A stretch of DNA of 64,000 nt from positions 650,788 to 714,787 of the forward strand of contig NZ_JACHXL010000001.1 of the NCBI RefSeq assembly GCF_014192115.1, written 5' to 3'. The notes under the pieces were generated by a model, which ran no database searches, was not told where the DNA came from, and saw nothing but the letters and a program-made list of their open reading frames with translations. Below are positions 1-9,219 of the stretch, one piece after another. The DNA comes from Psychrobacter luti. Its GTDB lineage: Bacteria; Pseudomonadota; Gammaproteobacteria; Pseudomonadales; Moraxellaceae. The first letter of the stretch is position 1, and each line of letters starts with the position of its first letter. A program made the translations under genes and the position numbers.

Positions 1-293
1 AGTGGCGGGTGGCAAAGCGCTTTTATCACATGAATGAGATTGCTATCTTGCAAACTTTAACCTTTATGCAACGTGATACTGTCGCTAAGTTACTATGGCA
101 AATAAAAGAGAGTTTTATCAAAATTCATCAGTATAAGCTGGCACAAGGTTTAGGTATGGATTACTCCTATCTCATCACTGGCTTAGTGAACGGCATCGAA
201 GAACAGGCACAGCTGTCTTTGGCCTTTAACGATGATAAAACCGGTTACTATCTCGTCTTACTACCTAAGCGGCAGACAGTAATTGTGTATTAA
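1..293 (+). CDS. 3' end of an unknown protein (partial, left edge)
   Basis: The frame is open from the window edge to the TAA at 291-293. A GTG at 9 could be a start, but the frame upstream of it has no stop, so I read this as the C-terminal part of a longer gene. The visible ~97 residues mix a basic alpha-helical stretch (KLLWQIKESFIKIHQYKL) with a C-terminal end rich in beta-formers (YYLVLLPKRQTVIVY). I recognise no family and assign no function. A bidirectional terminator follows at about 338, so transcription from here ends before the convergent outer-membrane gene. Confidence 0.5.
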   Translation, partial: WRVAKRFYHMNEIAILQTLTFMQRDTVAKLLWQIKESFIKIHQYKLAQGLGMDYSYLITGLVNGIEEQAQLSLAFNDDKTGYYLVLLPKRQTVIVY

Positions 294-335
294 CGATTTT
301 TTAATTAAATTAAAGTTGCGCTAAGTTATTTTAGA

Positions 336-374
336 CAAAAAAAACGACCCTTTTCAGGATCGTTTTTTTATTAC
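336..374. terminator. Bidirectional rho-independent terminator
   Basis: An A-run, the stem AACGACCC/GGATCGTT with a short loop, and a T-run. It lies between two convergent genes and could serve both strands. Confidence 0.8.
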
Positions 375-413
375 TACTTATCTTCTAATAACAGTATTTA
401 AACTGTGATTAGC

Positions 414-1286
414 TTAGAAGCGGTAAGTTGCACCAACTTTAACAATTGGCATCCACTCAAGATAGTCTTTATCTTCTAACTGGGCTTGAGCTTTTTCAGC
501 AACTGCACTACCTTTAATAGAATCAGGTTGACCTTGTGCATTTGTAAAATTCACATCAGCATTTGGGTTGCTTGAACGAACAGTCGCATCAGTCTTACCT
601 AGGTATGCTGCACCTAATTCACCAAACAAACCGAAGTTATTAGTGATGTTAGGACGGAAACCAATAGTAGCATAAGGCGCTAATTTGTTACGATGCTCTA
701 CAGTACCTGATAAAGTGCCAGTTTGGGCAGCGTTATATTGGATACCATCAATTTTGAAGAAGGTGCCTTCAGCATTAGCAGTTACGTCGATATCGTTATC
801 AGGAACGATGATACCAGCACCCATAGTGAACCAGTTCGCCATAGGACGTAATTGTACGCCTAGGTACGGGTTGCTAAAGTCTGAATCAACGTCGTAATTG
901 ATGTCGTTTACATCAAAGTCACCGCCGAACAAGTCAGCAACATCGCCACCTGCCCAACCAGCTTGTAGTTCGGTCTTGTCGTTAAGTGCCCAACCGATGT
1001 TAGCACCATAACCTAAAGTACCAACTTCAGCGCTGATAGCAGCTGGATGAGTAACAGTCTGGAAGAAAGTTTTAGTGCCACCGACAACAGCACCTGTAGT
1101 GTTACGTACAACACCAGCGTCAGCATTATATGCATAACCAGGTTGTGCTTGATAAGCTACTGCTACTGGCTCAGCTTCGTATACAACTGCTTCATTACCG
1201 TCAACAACGATAACTGGCTCAGCTGCTAATGCAGCACTTGATGCTAAAACAGCAGCAGAAATAGCTGTTAATTTAATAAGTTTCAT
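414..1286 (-). CDS. Outer-membrane beta-barrel protein
   Basis: 290 residues with a clear Sec signal peptide: basic MKLIK, a hydrophobic Ala-rich core, and likely cleavage after ALA near residue 21. The mature part is rich in alternating aromatic and polar residues (GYGANIGWAL, NPYLGVQLRP, GLFGELGAAYLG). It ends in Y-R-F, the terminal aromatic typical of BAM-inserted barrels. A good ribosome site (AGGAG) sits about 7 nt before the ATG. Likely a small porin or structural outer-membrane protein. I cannot name the substrate. It is alone between a terminator and a long AT-rich spacer, so probably monocistronic. Confidence 0.75.
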   Translation of the reverse strand: MKLIKLTAISAAVLASSAALAAEPVIVVDGNEAVVYEAEPVAVAYQAQPGYAYNADAGVVRNTTGAVVGGTKTFFQTVTHPAAISAEVGTLGYGANIGWALNDKTELQAGWAGGDVADLFGGDFDVNDINYDVDSDFSNPYLGVQLRPMANWFTMGAGIIVPDNDIDVTANAEGTFFKIDGIQYNAAQTGTLSGTVEHRNKLAPYATIGFRPNITNNFGLFGELGAAYLGKTDATVRSSNPNADVNFTNAQGQPDSIKGSAVAEKAQAQLEDKDYLEWMPIVKVGATYRF

Positions 1287-1942
1287 AGAATACTCTCCTA
1301 AAGTGTGAAATAACTCGCCCGTAAAAAAATGATAATTTAGCTTTTTTTAAACGACCATTTTTGTTGAGCAGATTAAAACAATTTTGGCTCAAAAAGTCAC
1401 CCCCATGGATGCGCTTTTTATTTGCCGTTATGTAAAGATTGCATAGATATTGTAATAATTGCTACACCAATCCGCAAAACTTCGCTTTTCTGTTACACAA
1501 TACTCTCAAAGCAACTGAATAGTACAAACACGAGTATTGAATCGCTTAACGCTCATGTAAAGGTATTACAAAATATGTCAGTATAATGGCCTATGTCAGG
1601 ATTTAACTCAATTACAGTTATAGAGTTTATTACTACAGTTTGTTGTGGTTTGTGAGTTAACGTATCTAATATTACCCAATCATCGATAATTTAGAAACCC
1701 GATGGCTGAAAAACCAGATAGTTTAGAAATCTGTTAGTTTAGAAACTTAGTATGGATCGCATTATGGTACAGAAATGTGTTTATATTTAATGAGATATAA
1801 GCTTGTCTAAGCGCCATAATATGCTAAATTAGTCTTAGCAATGAAGCTGATTTTAAACTTCAAATTTATTGGTTTTTAACTGACTGATTACCGCTTCTTC
1901 TGTTCTTTGCTTTATTTTTATCATTCTTATTGAGCCATCTAT
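1287..1942. other. Long AT-rich intergenic spacer
   Basis: It separates the divergent outer-membrane gene and the iclR gene and must hold both promoters. I see no convincing ORF. It contains a degenerate 16-bp tandem array at 1690-1753, listed separately. Confidence 0.6.
1690..1753. repeat. Degenerate 16-bp tandem array (4 units)
   Basis: The motif TTTAGAAA starts at 1690, 1722 and 1738, with a diverged form (CTGAAAAA) at 1706, giving an exact 16-bp period over four units. It is non-coding and upstream of iclR. Confidence 0.65.
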
Positions 1943-2701
1943 ATGCCTAAAGTATCGTCGATTACCCGTGTGTTAGAGATTATCGAGGCCGTATCTTATG
2001 CCTCAAAGCCGCTCTCTCCACTTGAACTATCTCAAGAGCTTGATATCCCAAAACCTACCATTCACCGATTGATTCAAAATCTGGTCGATGAAGGATTTGT
2101 GACGGTTGATATTGGTGGCGGTATTATTCCAGGCAAGCGTGTACGTAATTTAGGTGTTGAGCTTTGGCAGCAGCGACTGTTCTTTAATGAGCGGCAAATG
2201 ATTTTGCAAAAACTGGTCGATGAGCTTAAAGAGACCTGCGGTATCGGTGTGCCATATCAGATGAATATGATCTATACCAACCGCGCACAAACGACCTTGC
2301 CAATACAGATTTATTTGCCAGTGGGCGCAAAATCACCGTTATGGTGTACAGCCACTGGTAAACTGTACTTAAGTCAGTTACCGTGCACAAGTCGCGACAA
2401 AATACTGCAAAATTTATCATTGGATAAATTTACCAAAAACACCATCACCAATATCGATGCGTTAAATGCTGAACTTGATAGTATCGCTGCTACCGGTATC
2501 GGCATTGATAATGAAGAATTTATCTCTGAGATGGTAGCGATATCAGTACCTGTACTAGATAAAAAGTCACGCTATTTGGCCTCCTTATATCTTCATGCAC
2601 CAACCATACGGGTATCTTTAGACGACCTCATAACCCATGTGCCACGACTGCAAAAAGCAGCAAAAGATATTCAGTCTCTAGTCTATGAGCTGCCAAGTTA
2701 A
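1943..2701 (+). CDS. IclR-family transcriptional regulator
   Basis: 252 residues in the IclR layout. An N-terminal winged helix-turn-helix spans about residues 5-65 (LSPLELSQELDIPKPTIHRLIQNL). A C-terminal GAF-like effector domain spans about 75-250 and includes the conserved segment SPLWCTATGKLYLSQLP. It is convergent with the valine-degradation series, from which a shared terminator separates it, so it is a plausible regulator of that block. No operator was identified and the target is inferred from position only. The start follows an AT-rich leader with no strong Shine-Dalgarno. Confidence 0.85.
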   Translation: MPKVSSITRVLEIIEAVSYASKPLSPLELSQELDIPKPTIHRLIQNLVDEGFVTVDIGGGIIPGKRVRNLGVELWQQRLFFNERQMILQKLVDELKETCGIGVPYQMNMIYTNRAQTTLPIQIYLPVGAKSPLWCTATGKLYLSQLPCTSRDKILQNLSLDKFTKNTITNIDALNAELDSIAATGIGIDNEEFISEMVAISVPVLDKKSRYLASLYLHAPTIRVSLDDLITHVPRLQKAAKDIQSLVYELPS

Positions 2702-2730
2702 ATGCCTTGATATAAACCAGAAATAAGTCC

Positions 2731-2773
2731 AAAAAAAGGTCTGCACTATTATAATAATGCAGACCTTTTTTAG
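2731..2773. terminator. Bidirectional terminator between iclR and mmsB
   Basis: AAAAAAAGGTCTGCA and TGCAGACCTTTTTT form a perfect stem of about 15 bp around a loop of roughly 12 nt. It serves both convergent genes. Confidence 0.9.
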
Positions 2774-2791
2774 TTGTATTTTTTTAATATC

Positions 2792-3745
2792 TTAAGACAA
2801 TACAGAGCTGTCGTGACGCGCCATAATACTAGAAAAATCTCTATCACCATTTTCGACAGTATGTGCAGCATAAAGCTCAGTCGCTTTAGCGCCCATTGGT
2901 GTCTCTACATCGGTATCCTTAGCCGTTTGCATGGCAAGGTTAAGATCCTTTTGCATCAGCTTACTCATAAAGCCGCCTTTATAACCATTACTGGATGGGA
3001 CGTTTTCCATCACTTGCGGATAAGGGTTGTAGACTTCTAATGTCCAATTACGACCTGAGCTTTGTAGCATAATATCTGACAACACTTTTGGGTCGAGGCC
3101 ATTTTTGACGCCTAAGTTAATCGCCTCTGCTGTTCCTGCCATTAGAATACCTAACAGCATGTTATTGCAGATTTTCGCGACTTGTCCAGCACCATGATTG
3201 CCCGCATGAAAGATGTTTTTGCCCATAACGGCTAATATCGGCTCGGCTTTGGCAAATGCATCAGCGCTGCCACCAACGATAAAGGTTAGCGTACCAGCGA
3301 TAGCGCCGCCCGTACCGCCGGAAACTGGCGCATCTAAGAAGTCGATACCAAGCTTACTTGCTGACTCTGCCACCATCCTAGCATCAGCCGCCGCGATGGT
3401 ACTGCTATCAATGACTAATGTACCTTTGGGTAGTTCTGCTAGTAAGCCAGCAGCCCCATTTTCACCTAGATAGACAGAATGGACATGCTTGCCCGCAGGC
3501 AACATACTAATGACGACCTGCGCATTGCTTGCAGCATCTTTAGGGCTATCGGCCACACTGGCACCTGCTTGTTGCAAGCGCTGGGTCGCCTCCTCAGACA
3601 AGTCATAAACAGATAGTGCATAACCTGCTTTTAACAAGTTCTCTGCCATCGGTGCGCCCATATTGCCAAGCCCAATAAAGGCTATATTTGGCTTAGCAGC
3701 ATCATTTGATGCTTTATTACTTAAATCTGAATCCTTTGTACCCAT
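2792..3745 (-). CDS. mmsB: 3-hydroxyisobutyrate dehydrogenase
   Basis: 317 residues. Oxidises 3-hydroxyisobutyrate to methylmalonate semialdehyde with NAD+ in valine breakdown. The nucleotide-binding motif FIGLGNMGAPMAENL is at about 23-37. The substrate signature DAPVSGGTGGA is near 139. The catalytic-lysine segment GAGQVAKICNN is near 190. There is an 18-residue polar N-terminal extension before the Rossmann fold, but AAGGAG lies 7 nt before this ATG, so I keep the start. It is the last gene of the minus-strand valine series and is followed by a strong terminator. Confidence 0.92.
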   Translation of the reverse strand: MGTKDSDLSNKASNDAAKPNIAFIGLGNMGAPMAENLLKAGYALSVYDLSEEATQRLQQAGASVADSPKDAASNAQVVISMLPAGKHVHSVYLGENGAAGLLAELPKGTLVIDSSTIAAADARMVAESASKLGIDFLDAPVSGGTGGAIAGTLTFIVGGSADAFAKAEPILAVMGKNIFHAGNHGAGQVAKICNNMLLGILMAGTAEAINLGVKNGLDPKVLSDIMLQSSGRNWTLEVYNPYPQVMENVPSSNGYKGGFMSKLMQKDLNLAMQTAKDTDVETPMGAKATELYAAHTVENGDRDFSSIMARHDSSVLS

Positions 3746-3856
3746 CTCATCGCTCCTTGATGATTGCTTATTAGTTACATATATATGCAGACAATGCTAC
3801 ACATAGGTTTGCGTTTTTTGATTTATACCTAATTTTATAATGAGCCTATGAGGCTC

Positions 3857-5122
3857 TTAGCGCACAAGCTGGCTGCCTAACGCTTTATCGCCCAACCAAT
3901 CATCTAAGGGATGCTCACCTTTTGCATAAGGATTGACAAAATGCTGATGAATATAGGATTGCCCTTCGGTATTGAGGCAGTCTGCTAATGAACGCGACCA
4001 TTGCGGGCTACGGTCTTTGTCAATCAGTAGCGCGCGTACGCCTTCTTTAAAGTCAGGATTGGCCGCACAATGTACTGCCACGTTGGTTTCTAAATACAGA
4101 ACTTGCTCTAGCGATAAGTTCGTGACTTTATGATAAAGCGCATAGGTCAAAGCAGCGGTAACTGGACAGCCATGTCGATAAGTATCTACTGCTCGCTGCG
4201 TCCAGCTATCTTCTGCAAAGTCTGTATCTAGCTTTGCTAGTGCTTCGTCATTTTGTAGGAGTGCATCAATATCTCCCAGTCCGCCGCTGTTCATTAACTG
4301 TTGGATAGGTTTCCAGTATGTCGCTAATTTGCTAGCAGGTAACTCAGCTACTGGTTGCGATGCCAGTGCGCGGCTGACAATACTATGAGCGCTATTGTTA
4401 TGGCATTTATCTTTGCTACCTGCTGCTGATTGCCAATTACTCTGTTTTAAACTTTGTATGACGGCATCGTAGTCACTACTGGCGACGGCATACTCTGCAA
4501 GATTGGCTAATATGGCATCGTTGCCATTACACATCGCACCCGTTAGCCCTAAAAACAAACCTGTTTTAGACGGCATACGCTGTAAGAACCAACTGCCAGA
4601 GGCATCAGGGAACAGTCCAATAGTTACTTCTGGCATCGCAAAGCGGGTACGCTCAGTAACCAAACGATGACTACAACCTGCCATCAAGCCCATACCGCCA
4701 CCCATAATAATGCCATCACCCCACAGGATAAGTGGCTTAGGGTAAAAGTGCATCTGTCGATAAAGGTTGTACTCACTACCAAAGAACTCTGTCGCATAAG
4801 GGTTTGGCAGTGGTGCTGTCTCTGACATACTGTCATAGAGTTTACGGATATCACCGCCAGCACAGAACGCTTTGTCGCCTGCCCCTTTTAGCACCAATGC
4901 CACTATCTGATCGTCACTTTGCCACTGCTCTAGCTGCTGGGCTAATAACTGACACATCTCAACACTGAGCGCGTTGAGAGATTTGGGCGTATTTAGCGTC
5001 ATTATCCCAATAAGATGGCCACAATCTGTCGGCTCGGTATTAAACAATACTGGCGCTTCTTGTGCATTTTTTTCTACGGATTTTTGATTATTATCATCCG
5101 TCGCTGTCGTAGCTGCTGTCAT
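3857..5122 (-). CDS. 3-hydroxyisobutyryl-CoA hydrolase (crotonase fold)
   Basis: 421 residues, longer than simple enoyl-CoA hydratases and typical of HIBYL-CoA hydrolases. It releases free 3-hydroxyisobutyrate, the substrate of the next gene. Crotonase motifs: FCAGGDIRKLY at about 86-96 and GDGIIMGGGMGL at 135-146 (oxyanion hole). MPEVTIGLFPDASGS at 163-177 carries the Glu and Asp expected for hydrolase activity. The polar first ~25 residues are probably disordered, and the ribosome site before this ATG is weak. It lies between mmsB and an enoyl-CoA hydratase on the same strand. Confidence 0.9.
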   Translation of the reverse strand: MTAATTATDDNNQKSVEKNAQEAPVLFNTEPTDCGHLIGIMTLNTPKSLNALSVEMCQLLAQQLEQWQSDDQIVALVLKGAGDKAFCAGGDIRKLYDSMSETAPLPNPYATEFFGSEYNLYRQMHFYPKPLILWGDGIIMGGGMGLMAGCSHRLVTERTRFAMPEVTIGLFPDASGSWFLQRMPSKTGLFLGLTGAMCNGNDAILANLAEYAVASSDYDAVIQSLKQSNWQSAAGSKDKCHNNSAHSIVSRALASQPVAELPASKLATYWKPIQQLMNSGGLGDIDALLQNDEALAKLDTDFAEDSWTQRAVDTYRHGCPVTAALTYALYHKVTNLSLEQVLYLETNVAVHCAANPDFKEGVRALLIDKDRSPQWSRSLADCLNTEGQSYIHQHFVNPYAKGEHPLDDWLGDKALGSQLVR

Positions 5123-5180
5123 AAAAGTAACCTAAAAATTAAAAGGAAAAATATTAGCGCTAAGTCTGATTTAATTTGGT

Positions 5181-5963
5181 CTATTTATTTTGCCAATTGG
5201 GTTTACGCTTTTCTAAGAATGCTTGTACGCCTTCGCGCTGATCTTTGGTGTCGAATAACTTAACAAAAGCTTCGCGCTCATGAATAAGATTTTGTGCAGG
5301 CGGCGTATTTCTTGCGGCTTGGATAAGCTTCTTAGAATAACTGACGGCAACAGGTGATTGCTTAGCGACTTTTTGCGCTAATGCTTGCGCCGCTAATAAA
5401 CCGCCACCTTTTGCTGTGACTTCTTCGACTAAGCCAATGCGTAATGCAGTATCGGCATCGACGCGCTCACCGCACAATATCATACGCTTGGCCCAGCCTT
5501 CACCAACCAGTAAAGGCAGATTCTGCGTACCGCCTGCACATGGCAATAAGCCCACGCCGGTCTCTGGTAAGGCCATCTGTGCATGCGCTTCTGCGATACG
5601 GATATCACAGGCCAGTGCACACTCAAGTCCACCGCCCATCGCATAGCCGTTGATGACTGCGATACTGACACCGCGATACGCTGATAGTGCTTCAAACGCT
5701 TCACCAAAAGCGATAGCCATGCTGATTGCTTGGCCTTTATCACCATCTGAAAAATTATTTAAGTCCGCACCTGCTGAAAAGAACTTCTCGCCATCGCCAT
5801 GAATGATTAAGGCATAAACATCATCATTGGCATTGAGGTCAGTGACTAACTGCTTCAGCGCCGGTAGACTCTCCATCGTCCACGTATGGGCTGGTGGGTT
5901 ATTCAATGTTATGGTAGCAATGTGACCATCAATTGATAACTTGAGATTGGTATAATCCGTCAT
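5181..5963 (-). CDS. Enoyl-CoA hydratase
   Basis: 260 residues, the standard crotonase length. Expected to hydrate methacrylyl-CoA to 3-hydroxyisobutyryl-CoA. FFSAGADLNNF (about 61-71) and GYAMGGGLECAL form the oxyanion hole. Catalytic Glu114 (GGGLE) and Glu134 (LPETG) are both present, so it should be an active hydratase rather than an isomerase-only member. AAGGA lies 6 nt before the ATG. It sits 58 nt upstream of the hydrolase gene, consistent with one operon. Substrate assignment comes from context. Confidence 0.88.
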   Translation of the reverse strand: MTDYTNLKLSIDGHIATITLNNPPAHTWTMESLPALKQLVTDLNANDDVYALIIHGDGEKFFSAGADLNNFSDGDKGQAISMAIAFGEAFEALSAYRGVSIAVINGYAMGGGLECALACDIRIAEAHAQMALPETGVGLLPCAGGTQNLPLLVGEGWAKRMILCGERVDADTALRIGLVEEVTAKGGGLLAAQALAQKVAKQSPVAVSYSKKLIQAARNTPPAQNLIHEREAFVKLFDTKDQREGVQAFLEKRKPNWQNK

Positions 5964-6068
5964 AAATAATCCTTTATTTTATTTGAATTTGATACGGGTT
6001 CTTAAAAAGTAAAGTTATTAAATAGCCATAGAAAACCATAGCGAAATATAAACAGTAGCATTATGAAA

Positions 6069-7229
6069 TTAACGCAATTGACTCAATACCTCATCTTGTA
6101 GCATCTGACGCGAGACAATCACGCGCATGATTTCATTAGTGCCTTCCAAAATTTGATGAACACGCAAGTCTCGTACATGGCGCTCAAGCGGATATTCATT
6201 GAGATAGCCGTAACCACCATGTAGTTGCAGAGCTTCGTTGGCGACATCGAAACAAAGATCAGTCGATAAGCGCTTTGCCATCGCGCAATAAGTAGAGGCT
6301 TGCGAATCCTTATTGTCGACTTTGCTCGCCGCTAAATAGAGCATTTGCCGTGCCGTGATAGTTTGAGTCAGCATATCAGCAAGCTTAAACTGCACCGACT
6401 GTAAGCTGGCAATCGGGCTGCCAAACTGACTGCGCTCTTGCACATAATTGGTCGCGGTCTCTAGTGCTGACTGCGCTGTACCCACTGCACAGATACCGAT
6501 ATTGATACGACCGCCATCTAAGCCTTTCATAGCGATACGAAAGCCTTGACCTTCTTCGCCAATGAGATTCTCTACTGGAACTTTGACATCTTTAAAGCTA
6601 ATCGTCCGTGTTGGCTGCGCTTTCCAACCCATTTTATGCTCGTTTTTGCCGTATTCAATACCAGCACTATCGGCATCGACAACGAATGCTGAGATACCTT
6701 TGGGTCCTGCAGCGCCCGTACGAGCCATAACCACTAACACATCGGTCGAGCCTGCGCCTGAAATAAAGGTTTTTTCACCATTGAGTACGTAATGATCGCC
6801 TTGCTTATCGGCTTTGGTGCGTAATGAGGCCGCATCAGAACCGGCGTTCGGCTCAGTCAAGCAGTAGCTGCCAAGCCAGTCACCGTTGACCATATTGGGC
6901 AGATACTTCTTACACAAAGCATCGCTACCATACTCACCAATCATCCAGCTCGCCATATTGTGGATACTCATATAAGCGGCGACTGCCGTATCACCCCATG
7001 CCAACTCTTCAAAAACCATGGCAGAGTCTAAGCGTGACAATCCCAAACCATCATATTCTGGATTGGTATATAGCCCTAAAAAGCCAAGTTCGCCTGATTT
7101 TTTAATCACATCGACTGGGAAATGCGAGGTGCGATCCCATTCAGCCGCATTGGGCCTTAGCTCTTTTTGGGCAAACTGTCTGGCAGTTTGGCGAAAGGCC
7201 ATTTGATCTTCGGTCAGTGAAAAATCCAT
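6069..7229 (-). CDS. Acyl-CoA dehydrogenase, probably isobutyryl-CoA dehydrogenase
   Basis: About 386 residues from the chosen start. FAD enzyme making methacrylyl-CoA from isobutyryl-CoA, inferred from its place in the valine series. Family signatures: YCLTEPNAGSDAASL and the C-terminal LQLHGGYGYLNEYPLERHVRDLRVHQILEGTNEIMR, where the EGTNE glutamate is at the usual position of the short-chain catalytic base. I start at the ATG giving MDFSLTEDQ because AAGGA lies 7 nt before it. An upstream in-frame ATG at 7256 adds nine non-conserved residues. Confidence 0.88.
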   Translation of the reverse strand: MDFSLTEDQMAFRQTARQFAQKELRPNAAEWDRTSHFPVDVIKKSGELGFLGLYTNPEYDGLGLSRLDSAMVFEELAWGDTAVAAYMSIHNMASWMIGEYGSDALCKKYLPNMVNGDWLGSYCLTEPNAGSDAASLRTKADKQGDHYVLNGEKTFISGAGSTDVLVVMARTGAAGPKGISAFVVDADSAGIEYGKNEHKMGWKAQPTRTISFKDVKVPVENLIGEEGQGFRIAMKGLDGGRINIGICAVGTAQSALETATNYVQERSQFGSPIASLQSVQFKLADMLTQTITARQMLYLAASKVDNKDSQASTYCAMAKRLSTDLCFDVANEALQLHGGYGYLNEYPLERHVRDLRVHQILEGTNEIMRVIVSRQMLQDEVLSQLR

Positions 7230-7429
7230 AGGGTCATCCTTGTGCTTAAAAAGCAAATATGGTGGAGAGAATTTGGTAAAGTGTCAATTTAATGTCACTT
7301 ATATAATGCTACTTATAAATGTCAATCATAATAGCAGTGGCATAACGACAATCACAAAATCATACATTAGTGTTTAAAAAACATAGTAAACAAGATTGAC
7401 GTTACACCGCTAATATAGTGAATTAATGA

Positions 7430-8914
7430 TTAAATTGAAATAGTCGTATTAACCCCGCGGCTCGCCTCATCATCAAACCAGCGCGCCGTGACAGTCTTGG
7501 TTTGAGTATAGAATTGCACAGCCTGCTTACCATAAGGACCGAGATCACCAAGTTTACTAGCACGCGAACCTGAGAATGAGAACATTGGTAGTGGCACAGG
7601 AATCGGCAAGTTGATACCGATTTGACCCACCTGAATATCTTGTTGGAACTTATGCGCCGCTGCGCCTGACTGAGTGAATATAGCGGTACCATTACCATGT
7701 GGATTAGCATTCAACATTTCTATCGCTTCATCTAAGCTGTTAGCACGCATGATACACAGTACAGGTCCAAAGATTTCTTCTTTATAAATTTGCATATCCG
7801 CAGTGACATTATCAAAGATAGTTGGACCAACAAAGTTGCCATTCTCATAACCTTCAACCGTAATGCCGCGACCATCAAGTATCAAGCTCGCCCCTTCTTC
7901 TACCCCTGTGCCAATCAAATGCTCAACACGTGCTTTTGCAGCAGGAGAAATGAGCGGACCTAAATCCTTGTCATCTTTACCGGCTGAGACAATCAAACCC
8001 TCTGCTTTGGCTTTGATGTCATCAATCCACTCACCAGCGGCACCGACAAGGACAACGACAGACAGCGCCATACAACGCTGACCGGCAGCACCAAATGCAG
8101 CACCTGCTAGCTGATTAAGGGTTTGCTCTTTATTGGCATCCGGCAAGATAACGCCATGGTTTTTTGCACCCATCATACACTGTGCGCGTTTGCCTGATTT
8201 ACTAGCACGCTCATAGACGTGTTTACCGACATTGGTAGAGCCAACAAATGAAACTGCTTTGATGTCTGGGTGATCACAAATAGCGTCAACCGTCGCCTTG
8301 CCACCATGAACCACGTTTAGTACGCCTTCAGGTACACCCGCTTCAACCGCAAGCTCAACCAAACGCATGGTGACCATAGGATCTTGTTCAGAAGGCTTTA
8401 AGATAAAGGTGTTGCCCGTGGCAATCGCCATTGGGAACATCCATAACGGAATCATCGCTGGGAAGTTAAACGGTGTGATACCTGCACAAACACCAAGTGG
8501 CTGCCAGATGCTATATGTATCCACGCCTGAGGCAACGTTTTCAACGAAGTCACCAATCTGCAAGTTAGCAATACCGGCGGCATGCTCGACGACTTCTAAG
8601 CCACGAAATACATCACCGCGCGCATCAGCAATCGTTTTGCCTTGCTCGGCCGTTAAGATTTCTGCCAGCTCGTCCATATGTTCACGTATCAATGCTTGAT
8701 ACCTTAAGAAGATACGGGCACGCGTGGTGATTGGCGTTTTTCGCCAAGTTTGAAAAGCCGTTTGAGCGGCGGCAACTGCTTGGTTAATCTCATCATCAGT
8801 GGTTTGCGGAACTTTAGCGATGACTTCCTGCGTGGCAGGATCCGTGATATCAATCCATTCGCTGGTATTAGAATCAACAAATTGACCATTGATGAGCTGC
8901 TGAACGTGGTGCAT
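7430..8914 (-). CDS. mmsA: CoA-acylating methylmalonate-semialdehyde dehydrogenase
   Basis: 494 residues. Converts methylmalonate semialdehyde plus CoA and NAD+ to propionyl-CoA and CO2. The aldehyde dehydrogenase fold has [16 protein letters not shown] (about 147-160) and catalytic Cys281 in [11 protein letters not shown]. The segment MGAKNHGV replaces the usual ELGGK glutamate motif, a hallmark of this CoA-dependent subfamily, which lacks the general base Glu. AAGGA precedes the ATG. First gene of the run ending in mmsB. A terminator-like hairpin separates it from prpE upstream. Confidence 0.95.
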   Translation of the reverse strand: MHHVQQLINGQFVDSNTSEWIDITDPATQEVIAKVPQTTDDEINQAVAAAQTAFQTWRKTPITTRARIFLRYQALIREHMDELAEILTAEQGKTIADARGDVFRGLEVVEHAAGIANLQIGDFVENVASGVDTYSIWQPLGVCAGITPFNFPAMIPLWMFPMAIATGNTFILKPSEQDPMVTMRLVELAVEAGVPEGVLNVVHGGKATVDAICDHPDIKAVSFVGSTNVGKHVYERASKSGKRAQCMMGAKNHGVILPDANKEQTLNQLAGAAFGAAGQRCMALSVVVLVGAAGEWIDDIKAKAEGLIVSAGKDDKDLGPLISPAAKARVEHLIGTGVEEGASLILDGRGITVEGYENGNFVGPTIFDNVTADMQIYKEEIFGPVLCIMRANSLDEAIEMLNANPHGNGTAIFTQSGAAAHKFQQDIQVGQIGINLPIPVPLPMFSFSGSRASKLGDLGPYGKQAVQFYTQTKTVTARWFDDEASRGVNTTISI

Positions 8915-9219
8915 AAGATTTCCTTATCTTGTTTACCGGACTGCCGTGTGACGGTGTCTTCGTGTGCGTAAAAGGTGTTAAAAATAATAAGTTTTTAGTA
9001 ATCAAACATAATTTTAAAATGATTTGTTTCGTATCGTTATTGACTATAACAATAAAACAATTTTAGGGTCAAGCTCTTTATGTTGCTTTTAGCAAAGTTA
9101 ATGTTAATGTCCGATTTCTTTATCATTACCGGTAAGTTATTGGCGACAATAAAAAAGCCCATGACCATTCATGAGCTTTTTTAGATAAAGGCTATTTTAA
9201 AATATACCTAAAAATGTGC
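8915..9219. other. mmsA upstream region
   Basis: About 305 bp without a gene, where the mmsA promoter must lie. It contains a small inverted repeat, GTTAT-TGACT-ATAAC, at 9036-9050 and a quasi-palindromic AT-rich stretch around 9005-9030. Either could be a regulator site, but I cannot assign one. The prpE terminator is at 9151-9183. Confidence 0.5.
9151..9183. terminator. Terminator downstream of prpE
   Basis: AAAAAAGCCCATGA and TCATGAGCTTTTTT form a stem with one mismatch and a 4-nt loop, followed by T's. It makes prpE and mmsA separate transcription units at least in part. Confidence 0.75.

Noticed and set aside
2774..3040. Plus-strand ORFs opposite mmsB and other catabolic genes
   Set aside because: Shadow frames of well-supported genes, without ribosome sites or recognisable domains.
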